This document shows positions 49,283 to 61,027 of a DNA stretch of 64,000 bases, one piece after another. Position numbers and translations under genes: made by a program. Source of the stretch: Lottia gigantea (Eukaryota; Mollusca; Gastropoda; Lottiidae); contig NW_008706957.1 of NCBI RefSeq assembly GCF_000327385.1, forward strand, positions 250,878 through 314,877, read 5' to 3'. The notes beneath the pieces were generated by a model. That model was not told the DNA's origin. It saw nothing but the letters and a program-made list of their open reading frames with translations, and searched no databases. How positions within the stretch are numbered: the stretch's first letter is position 1; each line of letters starts with the position of its first letter.

Positions 49283-52200
49283 ATGAGTGATGTTCAGGAA
49301 TATCCTGAAGTTTTTCAGGAGGTCAGAGGAGCCTTGGTAAGGATATTTCATTTTGAAATACTGCAAGCCATGTATTTTTTCTTTCTTGGTATTTTTTACT
49401 GTGCTGTAAATCCAATATTGTTAGTTAATAGAGGTTGAGATCTGACACCAGACTGACTTATACAAGAATGGCAGTGGGATTAGGATATTTTCACCTTGAA
49501 AAGGATTCTGAACCACAGCTCTCTATTTCCTAGCAAACAACAATCCACCTCAGTACTCACTGAGCAATACCACTGCCATTACATGATGGAAAGGAAAAGA
49601 TTCATTGCACGATTCTAAACTATTTGACCCTTGGAAATTGAACAAAAAAGTAAGCTGTCCTTTCAAAATATATTTTTTGTCTTATAGAATCCTGGCAGAC
49701 TGAAGTTACAGAGTAACAGTGTTACATTTAAAAACATAAAAACAGGCAAAGTCGACCAATATCAAGGTTCTGATATAGAGAAAGTTCATTGGTTAAAGAG
49801 AGCCAGAGGAAACTGTCTGAAAATGATTTTGAATAATGGTACCATTCACAGATATGATGGTTTTAGAGAATCAGTTAGTTCTGCTTTACTGTTACTTTTT
49901 TTGCTTAACGCCAAAGAATGTTCTGCTCAATAATGGGATTAAAAAAGTTTCGTAACTCATTATAAATACTCAATGACTAATTTGATCTTTGCAATTCAGT
50001 TTTCATGCTCTTTCAAGTCTTTCAGGAATAACTGGAACATTAGACAAAAAATCTGTGCAAGTAACCAAAATATAAGTTTTCTACAGCTGTCACATCAACA
50101 TGTACAATGAAATCACAAGTAACAAATTTATTCAATGAATTATTGTATTCTGTTTTGGTACCATAGCTCTTTGTTTTGCAGGATTTTGATAAGTTATCAT
50201 CATTTGTATCTAAATACTACAGCAGTGAATTAGAAAAAATTGATATGGCTTTAAAGGGCTGGAATTGGGGAAAGGCTGAATTTGTTGGTAAGTTTGTAAC
50301 CGCCAACATTAAAATTTCTGTATTCAGCCTAATATCTGAAAACAAAAATGAAAGTGACAATTTGAATAAGTGTGATGATTAATTCTGATACATTATGAAA
50401 TTAAGTTCTATCAACCAATAAAAGAAAAAAATATCCCACTAGATCCAGTTTAACTCAACAGGATACAGAAATCTTATTCACCTCTTGGTGCTGATTTTAA
50501 ACCTAGTAGTGGGAAAAATTCTCAAAAAAAAAAAAAAAACATTTTCATATACTTCTTATTTCAGGTAATGGCCTAGATTTTAATATAGATAACAGTTTAG
50601 CCTTTGAAATACCACTAGGTAATGTTTCCCATTCTACTACGAGTAAGAATGAAGTCACATTAGAATTTCATCAGAATGATGACGCTGCAGTTTCTTTGAC
50701 AGAATTAAGATTTCACATTCCGACTGACCCAACAAGTGAAACTGATGCTGTACAGGTAGGGTTAAATATAGCATATGTTAGATTAAAATTGAGTTGGGAA
50801 TAACTGATCAATTGATAGGAATGATAGGTAAGTTGACCTGACCACATGGCAACTCAAAAATCACAATCACACATTTCAGATTCTGTTTAAATATTTTTAA
50901 CTTTGTTTACTACTATAATAGTCGTTTTTTGGCGCACGATTCAATGAGGTAGATTAGCTATTTTGTGCATTTGTGAGCCAGGACGTTTAGGCTAATTGGT
51001 GCATTTGTAAGACAGTTTGTATTGCTGTATTTACAGGAATTCTATAAAAATGTAATATTGTATTTACAGGAATTTTATGATAATGTATTGCTGTATTTAC
51101 AGGAATTCTATAATAGTGTAATATTGTATTTACAGGAATTCTATAATAATGTATTGTTGTATTTACAGGAATTCTATAATAATGTATTGTTGTATTTACA
51201 GGAATTCTATAATAATGTAATATTGTATTTACAGGAATTCTATAATAAAGTATTGTTGTATTTACAGGGATTCTATAATAATGTAATATTGTATTTACAG
51301 GAATTCTATAATAATGTATTGTTGTATTTACAGGAATTCTATAATAATGTAATATTGTATTTACAGGAATTCTATAATAATGTATTGTTGTATTTACAGG
51401 AATTCTATAATAATGTAATATTGTATTTACAGGAATTCTATAATAGTGTAATATTGTATTAACAGGAATTCTATAATAATGTATTGTTGTATTAACAGGA
51501 ATTCTATAATAATGTATTGTTGTATTAACAGGAATTCTATAATAGTGTAATATTGTATTTACAGGAATTCTATAATAATGTATTGTTGTATTAACAGGAA
51601 TTCTATAATAATGTAATATTGTATTTACAGGAATTCTATAATAATGTATTGTTGTATTAACAGGAATTCTATAATAATGTAATATTGTATTTACAGGAAT
51701 TCTATAATAATGTAATGATGTATTAACAGGAATTCTATAATAAAGTAATATTGTATTTACAGGAATTCTATAATAATGTAATATTGTATTTACAGGAATT
51801 CTATAATAATGTATTGTTGTATTTACAGGAATTCTATAATAATGTATTAGCTAAAGCTGATATTATACAAGCTACTGGGGATGCTGTTGTTACATTTACG
51901 GAAGTCCAATGTCTTACTCCAAGGTAACTTCAATAGTTTATTGCATATTTATGGATAATTACAAAGTTTTTTGGATTTATCAGATTATATAAGGATCCTG
52001 TTATGTTATTTATGACACCAGGTATATCTACTGGCTCTTATTCGTAAATTCTCAAAAGTTTATGTTAATTCTAAGACGTAGTATCACTTTAAAACTATTT
52101 CCCTAACATCAATATTAAAAAATAGGATGTAAAACTCCATTTGTTTCATTTCTCAATATGATCTTTTATTTGAAAATTTCAGAGGTCGCTATGATATTAA

Positions 52201-55200
52201 ACTCTATCCAACATTTCTACAACTTCATGGTAAAACATTTGATTATAAAGTACCCTATACTACAGTATTACGATTGTTTTTATTACCACATAAAGATGGT
52301 AGACAGATGTTTTTTGTGGTATGTATATTTGGTGTCTAGTAATACTATATAATATATAAATCTTCTACCTTTATTTAAAATTTATTTCTCAGCTTTTATA
52401 AGAGGTATTTGTTAACTGTATCATGCTAGATTCTGGACATGGGCATTTAAATATATGACATAGTCTCAACGAAAGAGTCGTCTTTTAACTTTCAAAAGCA
52501 GATAGTTATGAACACAAAATGATTTGAAGGCTAGAATTTCACCGGTGAGCTGTGAACACTATTACTGATTTGGAAAGCTGAAAAATTTCGTTTCTGAGAC
52601 TAAAGTAAAACAGATGGTAAACCTGTCCCTTTCACAATATGGATCAAAATTTTTCTAGGTCTGAGATATTCCCAATTGCCGGGCTTTAATATGTGTTTTA
52701 TGTGTTATATATTTTGAAATGATTATAGGTTAGTTTAGATCCACCTATAAAACAAGGTCAGACCAGATATCACTTTCTCATATTATTATTTAATAAAGAA
52801 GATGAGATGACTGTAGAACTGGGAATGACAGAGTAAGACATTTTATTTATCACTATTTCATTATTGTTGACTTTACTTGAGACCTGTCTTTAATGTACAA
52901 TAATAATGTTTATTGACTAACAAATAATTCCGTGGAGTGATATATTGAATTTAGCAGTGGTCACTTTTCATTTTTTTTTTTTTAGTGGAATCTTATACTA
53001 TTTTACGAATTTAATTGTAACATTTCAAAACCTATTAATGGAAGGCTACGTTTCCTAAGTTGGATCTTGCCTCAGTTTGGATTTTTTTGTATTTATAGAG
53101 AAGAATTAAAAGAAAAGTATGATGGTAAATTAACATCAGAAATGGTGGGTTTAGAATATGAAGTTGTTAGTAAAATATTTAAAGCTGTAACCAATAGAAA
53201 GATCACAGTACCTGGCTCTTTTCAAGGGTAAGAAATAGCAATATTCTCTTAATTGAAGTATTGAAATAACCAAACAGCTAAGTGACTTAGTAAATTTTAA
53301 TTAAAAGAAGAGGTTGATGCTGAATGAAATCCTAGCACAAGTCTTGCATAAATTAGTAAATCACTTAGACCAAAAGCAAGCTAAGGGTTTTAGGCCATAC
53401 CTGTTGTTAGTATAGCAATTAATGGACTCAAAAGGAGCCAGTGAAAGTGACTTGACTAATAAGTTGATGTGATGACATTTTTGAACATCTTGTACAACAA
53501 AACTCTAGTGTAGAACACCAAAACAATTATTTTCTGTTGAATGTACAATATTGATCAAATTTAGATTAAGACGCCTGAAGTCTGGTCCCTCTATGGTCAT
53601 TTGCTTCTTATGAGTTGGTTAAAATGAGTTGGTTTGTGGTGAAATGTCAAATTTGCATGCCCAATAGAGATTGAGTCAATGTTTTGAAGTTGAATGTTTC
53701 AAATCCAATCTCTCTTTCTGCTTCCCTCAATCAAAACAGTTGCAGAATGGTATGACTCATTTTATTTTTAATCCAATTGATTTTCTTTATACAATTAATT
53801 TACTTGTAATTATTATCCTCTTATTTTTAGACAACAAGGTACACGTTGTGTCAGTTGTTCATATAAAGCAGCTACTGGTTTACTGTATCCATTAGAACGT
53901 GGTTTTATATTCGTACATAAACCACCACTACATATAAGATTTGATGAAATCAGCTGTGTTAACTTTGCTCGTGGTTCAGGAAATACCAGATCTTTTGATT
54001 TTGAAATAGAAACTCAGTCATCCAATGTTTATCATTTTGTTGGTATTGAAAAGTAAGTATATTCAAATGAGTTAACTTTCCTCCTATGCCTCAAGTCTGA
54101 AAATTCAGAGTAAAGCCCCATTTCAAACCCAGCTTTTCTGTATCCGAAAATATATCAAGCTTGTTGATTAATGAGCAATATTGAAGAAAGGTATCAGAGA
54201 AACTTGAAATATCCAGCGCATCATTGTGATTATCTAATTACTCCATGTTCTTGTAATCTTGTAACAAAACTTGGAATGCTTCTAAATATCTTAAAAAAAA
54301 TCTCTTTAAATTCCTTCAATTATTCTGTTAATTGGTGACTTCACCATTCACTTGATGAAGTTTTACCTATGATATATTTTATATTTAGAGATGAATATGG
54401 AAAACTGTTTGATTTTGTAACTGGTAAAAAATTAAGAGTGAAAAATATTGACAAGAAGAAATCGGTTAGTCAAATATACAATTTTTTTATTGAAATATTT
54501 CCTAGGGTCAGACATTTTCTTTTCAATTTTTCTCATTGTTGGAGCAGTTGAGAGTAAGCACACTTAATTTTCAAAGTTGTCATAGTATAATTACAGTATC
54601 CAATGTTGATCTATCTTATTGCAGACAGTGTCATCAATATCAATATATAAGTTAGGACAGTGTCTAATATTGGTCTGATTTCAGACTGTTTTATATATCT
54701 AATTACAGAGAGTGTCTAGTACATTGATTTATTTAATTGCAGATTGTGATTTAGATTGTGATTATAAGAATGATTTATAATGTTGAAATATATAATTACA
54801 GTGTCTAATTGTGATCAATCTAATTTCAGACAGTGTCTAATTTTGATCAACCTAATTTCAGACGGCGTCTAATTTTGATCAACCTAATTTCAGACAGCGT
54901 CTAATTTTGATCAACCTTATTCAGACAGTGTCTAATTTTGATCAACCTTATTTCAGACAGTGTCTAATTTTGATCAATCTAATTTCAGACAGTGTCTAAT
55001 TTTGATCAATCTAATTATTTATTTATTTATGTTATTTCCCATAGTGCCTGGGTTGATTTATATTTTGATCAATCTAATTTCAGACAGTGTCTAATTTTGA
55101 TCAATCTAATTATTTATTTATTATATTATTACCCATAGTGCCTGGGTTGATTTATACAATTTCAGACAGTGTCTAATTTTGATTTATATAATTTCAGACA

Positions 55201-58200
55201 GTGTCTAATTTTGATTTATATAATTTCAGACAGTGTCTAATGTTGATCTATCTGGAAGTGATGAAGAAGGTGGTGATCATGATGCCTATCTAGAGAGAAT
55301 GAAAGCTGAAGGTAAACAGAGAGATGATGGTGATGAAGATGATGAAACAGACAGCTCAGGTAATTGTTTTTTTTCTATTTAAAGAGGTTGATTACTTTTG
55401 AGAATCTAATGCATTTATGATTCCTCTGCAATTAAAGTGAAGACAGTTCAAGCATCCGGGCAGTTATTAACATTTTCTGTGCAAATATTGTTGATATGAA
55501 GCCCTGCTGCAATGTGAACACTCTTCCATCTCTAGAGTGACCTTTAAAAAATTTTAGTTTAGAAATTTCAGTTATAAAATTTTTGAAAAAAATTTCATGC
55601 TGTTGCTAAATACAAGAATACTAAGTAAACAAAAGGATTTGATATTGATGAAAAAAATTGGGTAGTCATATGATTGTATGGTATTTAATTGTAGATGAAT
55701 CATTTAATCCTGGAGAAAGTGGTAGTGAAGTAGCTGAAGAGTAAGTAACTTTATATTTTAGTTTAACTGACATAAGACAATTTGTTTGGTATAAAATTTG
55801 AAGCCTTATTTAAATTTGGGAGGAAATAACTTTCATGACTTGTTGTTTGGATAATTATATTACTACATACTATGCTACAAACTGTGAACAGTGATGATCC
55901 TTTCTTCATCAGTTTTGAAAACTTGCAAATCAGTTTGGAACTTATGGCTTCAAAGATTTTTCCAATGACTTACGTCATGGCTGTTCTGTATTTAAGAATA
56001 GAAAACACCTGACTGTCTTTTCATTCCATTATGAAATATCCAGGGTATTTGACCTCATGAATTTGTCAGCTTGTGGTCTACCATTCGGATAAGTTATTCT
56101 TCATTATGATATATGATCCATTCCATTTCAGATATGACAGTAATCCACCTACCACAGATTCTGATGAGTCTGATAGTGATTCAGGGTCAGGATCAGCAGA
56201 TTTAGCCGAGAAAAAAGTAAGACGAGAAAAGAAAGAAAAAGAACGAGCTGAGAAGAAAGCTAAGAAAGAGAAAGAAAAGAAGAAGAAATCAAAATCTGCC
56301 AAAACAGTGGTGCGTTTGATTTTACTTTTTGACAGACTTTACTGTAATAACGATGTGGTTAATTTCAATACGCTTTTGATTATATTTGCTAGTAAAAAAA
56401 TGTTCAGAAAAATTGTAAGAAAATGTTGTGACTTCGGCCAATATTACTTACGTCAAACCTACTCGCTGTGTGGTACACAGGATGGCTATTTTAACTTAAT
56501 AGTTGTGTTGACCCTTCCAACACTAGCGGCCGGCATACCTGCCAAACACTAACGCAATATATACCCGAGTAGCTGGTATACCGACCGTTGCTAAGTGACG
56601 GCATACAACGTTAACGTCATACGCTTTTACTTTCATTACTTTGAGTTCAGGGTATATGATGTTGTATTTCATTTACACTCAGGGTTCAAAGGGTTAAACA
56701 TTTTATGGTACAAATTTTAGAATTTCATAATTTTTTCAATTTGTAGTCTGAAGGCGGTAGAAAGAGAAAGGAAAAAAAGAAGAGTAAGCGAGAGAAAGGT
56801 CAACCTAAACGACCTCAGTCTTCCTATTTCCTGTGGTTAAATGAACATCGTGAACAGATCAAAGAAGAAAATCCTGGTATATCTATTACTGATATCAGTA
56901 GGAAAGCTGGTGAAATGTGGAAAAAAGTGGATGACAAAACCGTAAGTACTTATGAAAATTTTTCAAAATATTGTATACTTTGGTATCTACAAACAAAATT
57001 TAGGAAGAAACAGGCATGATGACAACTTAAGTTCATGAGAATATTTTCTACAAGCTTGTTCAAGGTCAAACCTCTTGAAAAGCTGATTCATGGTCAAACC
57101 TCTTGGAATTGATCTTTCTGACTTACAGCTTTATATACTGAGAAAAGAGGACTTCATCAAGGTCATTAGACCTTCACACCTCAACAGAGATTAGAATCCA
57201 CAACCACCATTTTTTCGGTGGTAAATACCAATGTTCTTATCAACCATTTTGAAAGAAAAAAAAAATGAAATGAATGGAGTTTTACGTCCTACTTTTCTGC
57301 ACCATGTGGGCTAATGAAGACGGGCAACACCATGCAGGGTGCAATGAGGGAAATTTTGCAAGGACAGCAGCATTAGCCTGTTCTTTTTCGATTTCCAACT
57401 GTCAAGGGATCTTTAACGTGCTCAGCCTGTATAACACGGGGGCTCGGTTTATTGTCTGATCCGAACGACTAGCTAGTTAGTATCTAGTCTCAACCTTTGC
57501 CGGGATTGAACCCTGCAAACAATTTTGAAAGAAATGATCTAACAATAATTTATTACTTTTAGTTATTGCACTTGACCTTTTACCAAAAATATATGGTTGT
57601 TTGATTAATGATATATTTTGTAGAAATGGGATAAGTTAGCTGAAGAAGCTAAGAAAGATTATGTTAAAGCTATGGAAGAGTGGAATAATAGAGAGAGATC
57701 TGCTTCAGAGGGTAGTGATGATGAGAAAAAATCTCCGTAAGTCTCGAAGTTTTCATTGACTGTGATACATTCAATACCTCTCTTGATTACCGTGTTCACA
57801 GTTTACAGTGTTGTGAATTTCTCATTCGATATTGTATGATCCAAATTTGCAAAAAGTCAGAAATACCATTTTCACAGCAGGTATTGAATGCAGCATTATT
57901 TTCACATACTTAAGTTTTTCAATCATCTGAAATTACTAAAATCAATTTAAATTTAGTTTTATTATCTCATTTAACACTGTTGTGTTACTTTCATTAGCCC
58001 AGGGTGTGCACAAATATTGATTCAGTTCATGCTCTCATGCCCATTCTAAATTTCACTATTGATATGTTTCGCTTTGCAAAAATCAACAAGCTCCAATCAA
58101 ATCTGCATTTTTGGTGGAAAATATATCTTTAATAAATTATTGTTTTTTTTCAGTAAAAAGAAAGAAAAGAAGAAAAAACCATCTTCATCACCAAGTAAGA

Positions 58201-58996
58201 AAGCCAGTGATACTCGAGCTGGTTCTGGTGGTGTTTATAAAAGTAAAGAATTTATTTCAAGTTCAGACTCATCTGGTGAAGATAAACCAGCTAAGAAGAA
58301 ACTACGTAAAGATGGTAGCGAGAGTGAAAAGGAGGTCAGTTCAATTTGTTTACTAAAGTGGGGTTCGATTGGTCAGTTCTGAACAGGTTCTGTCTGTTCC
58401 TATTCTGCCCTCAATCGAACTGTATGGAAGCAAAATATGTTGCAATCAAAATGTTATTATACGTCTGGTTTATTCCATGAATCAGTCCTAGGGGTCACCC
58501 ATCGATTGACCCCTTGGACTGTAGCAAGCAAGGCTGTACAAGAAAAAATATCCCCTTTTGAGCTCTGCCAATCATTCATATACAGTGTCATACTGATAAA
58601 AGTATGCATGTGCAGGAGAGTTCAATAGAAAGTTGAGGGGTGTCAAATAGATGACTAGTACACTTTATCTAGGCTTGACATCAAGGACAAGCTTCAGTGA
58701 AATGCACTTAAATACAAGTTTACTTATCAAACAACTCTGATAGTGCATCTAAATATTTTTGTCATTTATTGCTGTCGTGCAATATTGGGCTATTGACCAA
58801 AGTTTTTATCCATGGTTTAAGTTGGATATCATATGAGTACTGGTACCAAATAAAGACAAAATATGTCAGTAAATGTTCAAACTTTTGTTTGTTTCTTTTC
58901 CAGCTTCCATCAGAACCTGATGAAGCCACACCCAATACATCAGAAGATTCAGGACACTCTGGTAAAGATGGAAAATCAGGATCAGAATCAGATTAA
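49283..58996 (+). CDS. SSRP1: SSRP1, HMG-box subunit of the FACT histone chaperone, complete, 17 coding exons
   Basis: With SPT16, SSRP1 forms FACT, which loosens and rebuilds nucleosomes during transcription and replication in the nucleus. Coding exons: 49283-49336, 49688-49873, 50182-50287, 50565-50755, 51829-51923, 52183-52318, 52729-52832, 53099-53227, 53831-54052, 54389-54464, 55230-55359, 55695-55740, 56132-56309, 56747-56941, 57624-57736, 58154-58334 and 58904-58996. All are in phase, giving 744 residues (human 709). Residues 1-175 are the Pob3-type N-terminal domain (VKGWNWG-like LKGWNWG, KNEVTLEFHQNDD). Residues about 195-430 are the tandem PH middle domain (RGRYDIKLYPTFLQLHGKTF, LDPPIKQGQTRYHFLILLF, CSYKAATGLLYPLERGFI, FDFEIET). 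An acidic stretch follows (434-500, HDAYLERM, DESFNPGE). The HMG box is about 569-638 (PKRPQSSYFLWL, GISITDISRKAGEMWK), then a Lys/Ser tail. Two introns carry minisatellites made from their own acceptor. Identity is certain from length and motifs. Confidence 0.97.
51037..51828 (+). repeat. 33-bp minisatellite repeating the SSRP1 exon-5 3' splice site
   Basis: Exon 5 begins at 51829 as gaattctataataatgta after 'gttgtatttacag'. Upstream, the unit 'gaattctataataatgta' + ttgttgtatttacag is repeated 24 times with an exact 33-bp step (first copy at 51037). The exon start is thus the last unit of the array. The unit is eleven codons (EFYNNVLLYLQ) in the exon's own frame. Copies with tttacag are open; copies with ttaacag place TAA in frame, the nearest of these being near 51722-51728. 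Confidence 0.96.
51930..52093. mobile_element. Right half of a family B MITE, 6 bases inside an SSRP1 intron
   Basis: From 'tcaatagtttattgcatatt' to 'ctaagacgtagtatcacttt' it follows the right half of the 30035 copy. The exon-5 donor (gtaact at 51924) is immediately before it, so the 5' intron edge is almost entirely element-derived. The left half is missing. Confidence 0.8.
52109..52159 (+). mobile_element. SINE 3'-end micro-insertion in an SSRP1 intron
   Basis: 'aataggatgtaaaactccat' plus ttgtttcatttc is the SINE tail. tcaatat occurs on both sides (52109-52115 and 52153-52159). It ends about 25 bases before the exon-6 acceptor. Confidence 0.6.
52430..52638. mobile_element. MITE-like element, family A fragment in an SSRP1 intron
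   Basis: 'gtgagctgtgaacactatta', 'tttcgtttctgagactaaag' and the end 'aacctgtccctttcac' are family A phrases. Confidence 0.65.
54560..55229 (+). repeat. 32-bp minisatellite repeating the SSRP1 exon-11 3' splice site
   Basis: The true acceptor is 'ttatataatttcag|acagtg' with exon 11 starting at 55230. Upstream, 'taatttcag|acagtgtcta' + attttgatcaatc is repeated with a basic step near 32 bases. About nine close copies lie from roughly 54830 on, with more decayed ones back to about 54580 ('ttattgcagacagtgtcat'). Two copies are interrupted by a duplicated 'tgcctgggttgatttata' segment. Because 32 is not a multiple of three, use of an upstream copy would change frame in most combinations. Confidence 0.93.
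57246..57534 (-). mobile_element. tRNA-derived SINE in an SSRP1 intron, minus orientation
   Basis: attttgaaagaaa flanks it at 57246-57258 and 57522-57534. The plus-strand copy reads from the tail ('gagttttacgtcctactttt') to the B box ('ccgggattgaaccctg'); the A-box end is missing, so it is 5'-truncated. Internal phrases match 37502-37842 closely. Confidence 0.9.
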
Positions 58997-59623
58997 ACAA
59001 TCAAATTGAACTTCTAGTGCTATCTTAATGACAATTTAACTATTAAATATTGTTGTTCACTTGTGAAGTATTACTCCAGCTCCAAGAAAAAATGTTGTAT
59101 CTCTATGTTGTTGGATGATGAGTTGACATGGTGTTTATAAGAATAAGCATACCATGGTCATAGTAATTTGAGTTATGAAAGAAATTGTAGATAAATTTGA
59201 CACTCTGGCAACTGTAGATTCTGAATCACTTTTTGTCAATACAAGATTGTAAGGAATACACCTTTTGTTCTCATCACAAAATCCCAGCATTGGGGAGGGA
59301 AGAAATATGATTGCTGTCAGTGTCATCAAAAAGATGAATGTTCAAGAAGGCCAACTTTAGACCCTTACTGAAGTGGTTGAATTAAATATAAAAATAAATA
59401 TAAAAACTTAATTAAAATCAGAACAAAAGTTTGGTATCTTCAATTCGACTAGAAATAAGTTTTTTTTAACACTCCAGTCTACATCAATGCGTTTTTATGG
59501 AGGTTTTCTTTTCAATTCTCATTAAAATCATCTAAGTTGATTGAAATTCAGAAATTGCTAAAGGGATTTAGGTGAATTTTATTCTGAAAAGTGATCTGAA
59601 ACTAACATCTATGAACAATTAGG
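58997..59623 (+). other. SSRP1 3' UTR
   Basis: After TAA at 58994-58996 no further exon is expected. A first AATAAA cluster occurs near 59385-59400, without an obvious GT-rich element. Confidence 0.5.
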
Positions 59624-59834
59624 GCCGTATGCAGCGCTCTTACCTTGACTAAAGATGAACTTTGGCTAAAGTCGAACTTTACAAAGTTAGGATTAAGGCT
59701 TTCATTTTCTACATTTGATAGTCAAATTTAAGCACGACTTTCGTAAAGATCGACCGGTACATACGTAAAGTTCGACTTAAGTCTAACTTTAGTCAAAGTT
59801 TAGGTAAAGTACAAGCGCTGCATATGGCCCTAAA
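59624..59834. mobile_element. MITE-like element, family E, ~211 bp
   Basis: 'agggccgtatgcagcgct' faces 'agcgctgcatatggccct', 18-base inverted ends with one difference. Internal arms 'ctaaagtcgaactttac' and 'gtaaagttcgacttaag' make the element largely palindromic. It lies in the SSRP1 3' flank. Confidence 0.88.
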
Positions 59835-59940
59835 TATTGATTACTGAAGGTAAATTCAGACATTATTATAATTATATTTACTTCATGTTATAAAGATTAA
59901 AAATTCATTACAATGTTTTCTTGTTTATTGTTCATTTGTA

Positions 59941-59946
59941 AATAAA
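59941..59946 (+). terminator. Candidate poly(A) signal for SSRP1
   Basis: AATAAA followed about 20 bases later by 'tcttgtgttctgtc', a GT-rich element, fits a cleavage site. It would give a ~950-base 3' UTR that includes the family E element. Confidence 0.45.
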
Positions 59947-60379
59947 TCATCATGTCTAATCTTGTGTTCTGTCTAATTCGTTCAACAACATTTGTTTCAA
60001 ATTAAAAAAAATCCTTTTCTGAAAAGCAGCTTCGTATGTTAACTTTCATCTACCAACCAACAAAGCAAATTTAGAAAAATGATTTCAATCTTCGTGCTGG
60101 AACTATCTCAGCTGCTAAATAGAAACTGAAAGCCCAAACTCATGTTGGATTTTATGAGATACAAATTTTGAAAGCTTTGGCTCTAGTGGTGTTAGTTGCT
60201 CTGCGTTATAATCCTTTGCCAATTCATAATTTTATTGATCATATGGATCTGATATCTAATATACCACTACCAATAAACAGCAAGATTCATTGTGGAATAG
60301 TATTGAGGAAATTTACCATGTAATATAAGACATTTTCTACCCCACATTGTAAGCTGTTAGATCAAAAAAATTTCGGAAA

Positions 60380-61027
60380 CAACCATCTTCACGCATTAGG
60401 ATAGTGAGGGAGGCGAAAACCATTTTCGTTTCATTCACTTCACAAACTAGTCACAATGAGCACGTCAGACAAGTGCTGTAATCATAGATCAAAATCAGTA
60501 GAATGGATGAAACGAAGGTGTCCATAACTGACAACGCGAACTCGGTCCCAGTCGCACAGCTGATCGAAATTTGTGTACTACGTCACAATAATGGTGATTT
60601 GACCCCTGTAATGTAAGGTCATATGGAGAGGTATGCCTTCCGTCGAACTAATGACAACAGCCAGCGTTTAGATGAACTGTTGCCACAGTTAATTGATTGA
60701 TCGAAAACAATATTGAGAGAAAATTAAACGACTGTATTTTATAAATACGGTTAGTTTACACTTTTGTCGTTACTTATAACACGAATTTAATGATGTGGGA
60801 AGATCTTTCTCATGCTATTTATTCGAGAAAACTCGACCCTTTCCGATTTTTTTTTTCTCTCTGTATTTCGTTGTTTCTGTTTCTCATTTGGTTGAGAATC
60901 TGCGAGACTGCTATCCTTTTATTACCTTTCTTCTTATTGCCTTACTTCCTCTTCCCTTTGATTCCAAATAAGTCTTGTTGGTAGTGGAGGATAGTTTCTC
61001 TTGCATAGGTCTGATAATAAAAGAAAG
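60380..61027 (+). promoter_or_regulatory. Possible promoter and first exon ending in AAG|GTAAGT
   Basis: The stretch 60400-60700 is relatively GC-rich, with 'actacgtcacaataatgg' (CRE half-site), 'tcgcacagctgatcg' and 'acaacgcgaactcggtc'. At 61022-61033 'agaaag|gtaagt' is a consensus donor. Between them the ATG at 60790 opens a 64-residue hydrophobic frame that ends before the donor, so the exon, if real, is non-coding there. No downstream exon was identified by 64 kb. Confidence 0.25.

Noticed and set aside
56078-56302. 74-aa minus-strand frame rich in Phe/Ser
   Set aside because: Antisense shadow of the acidic/lysine-rich SSRP1 exon 13.
60790-60984. 64-aa hydrophobic frame as a membrane protein
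   Set aside because: Driven by a T-rich stretch; it stops before the nearby consensus donor and has no homologue I recognise.
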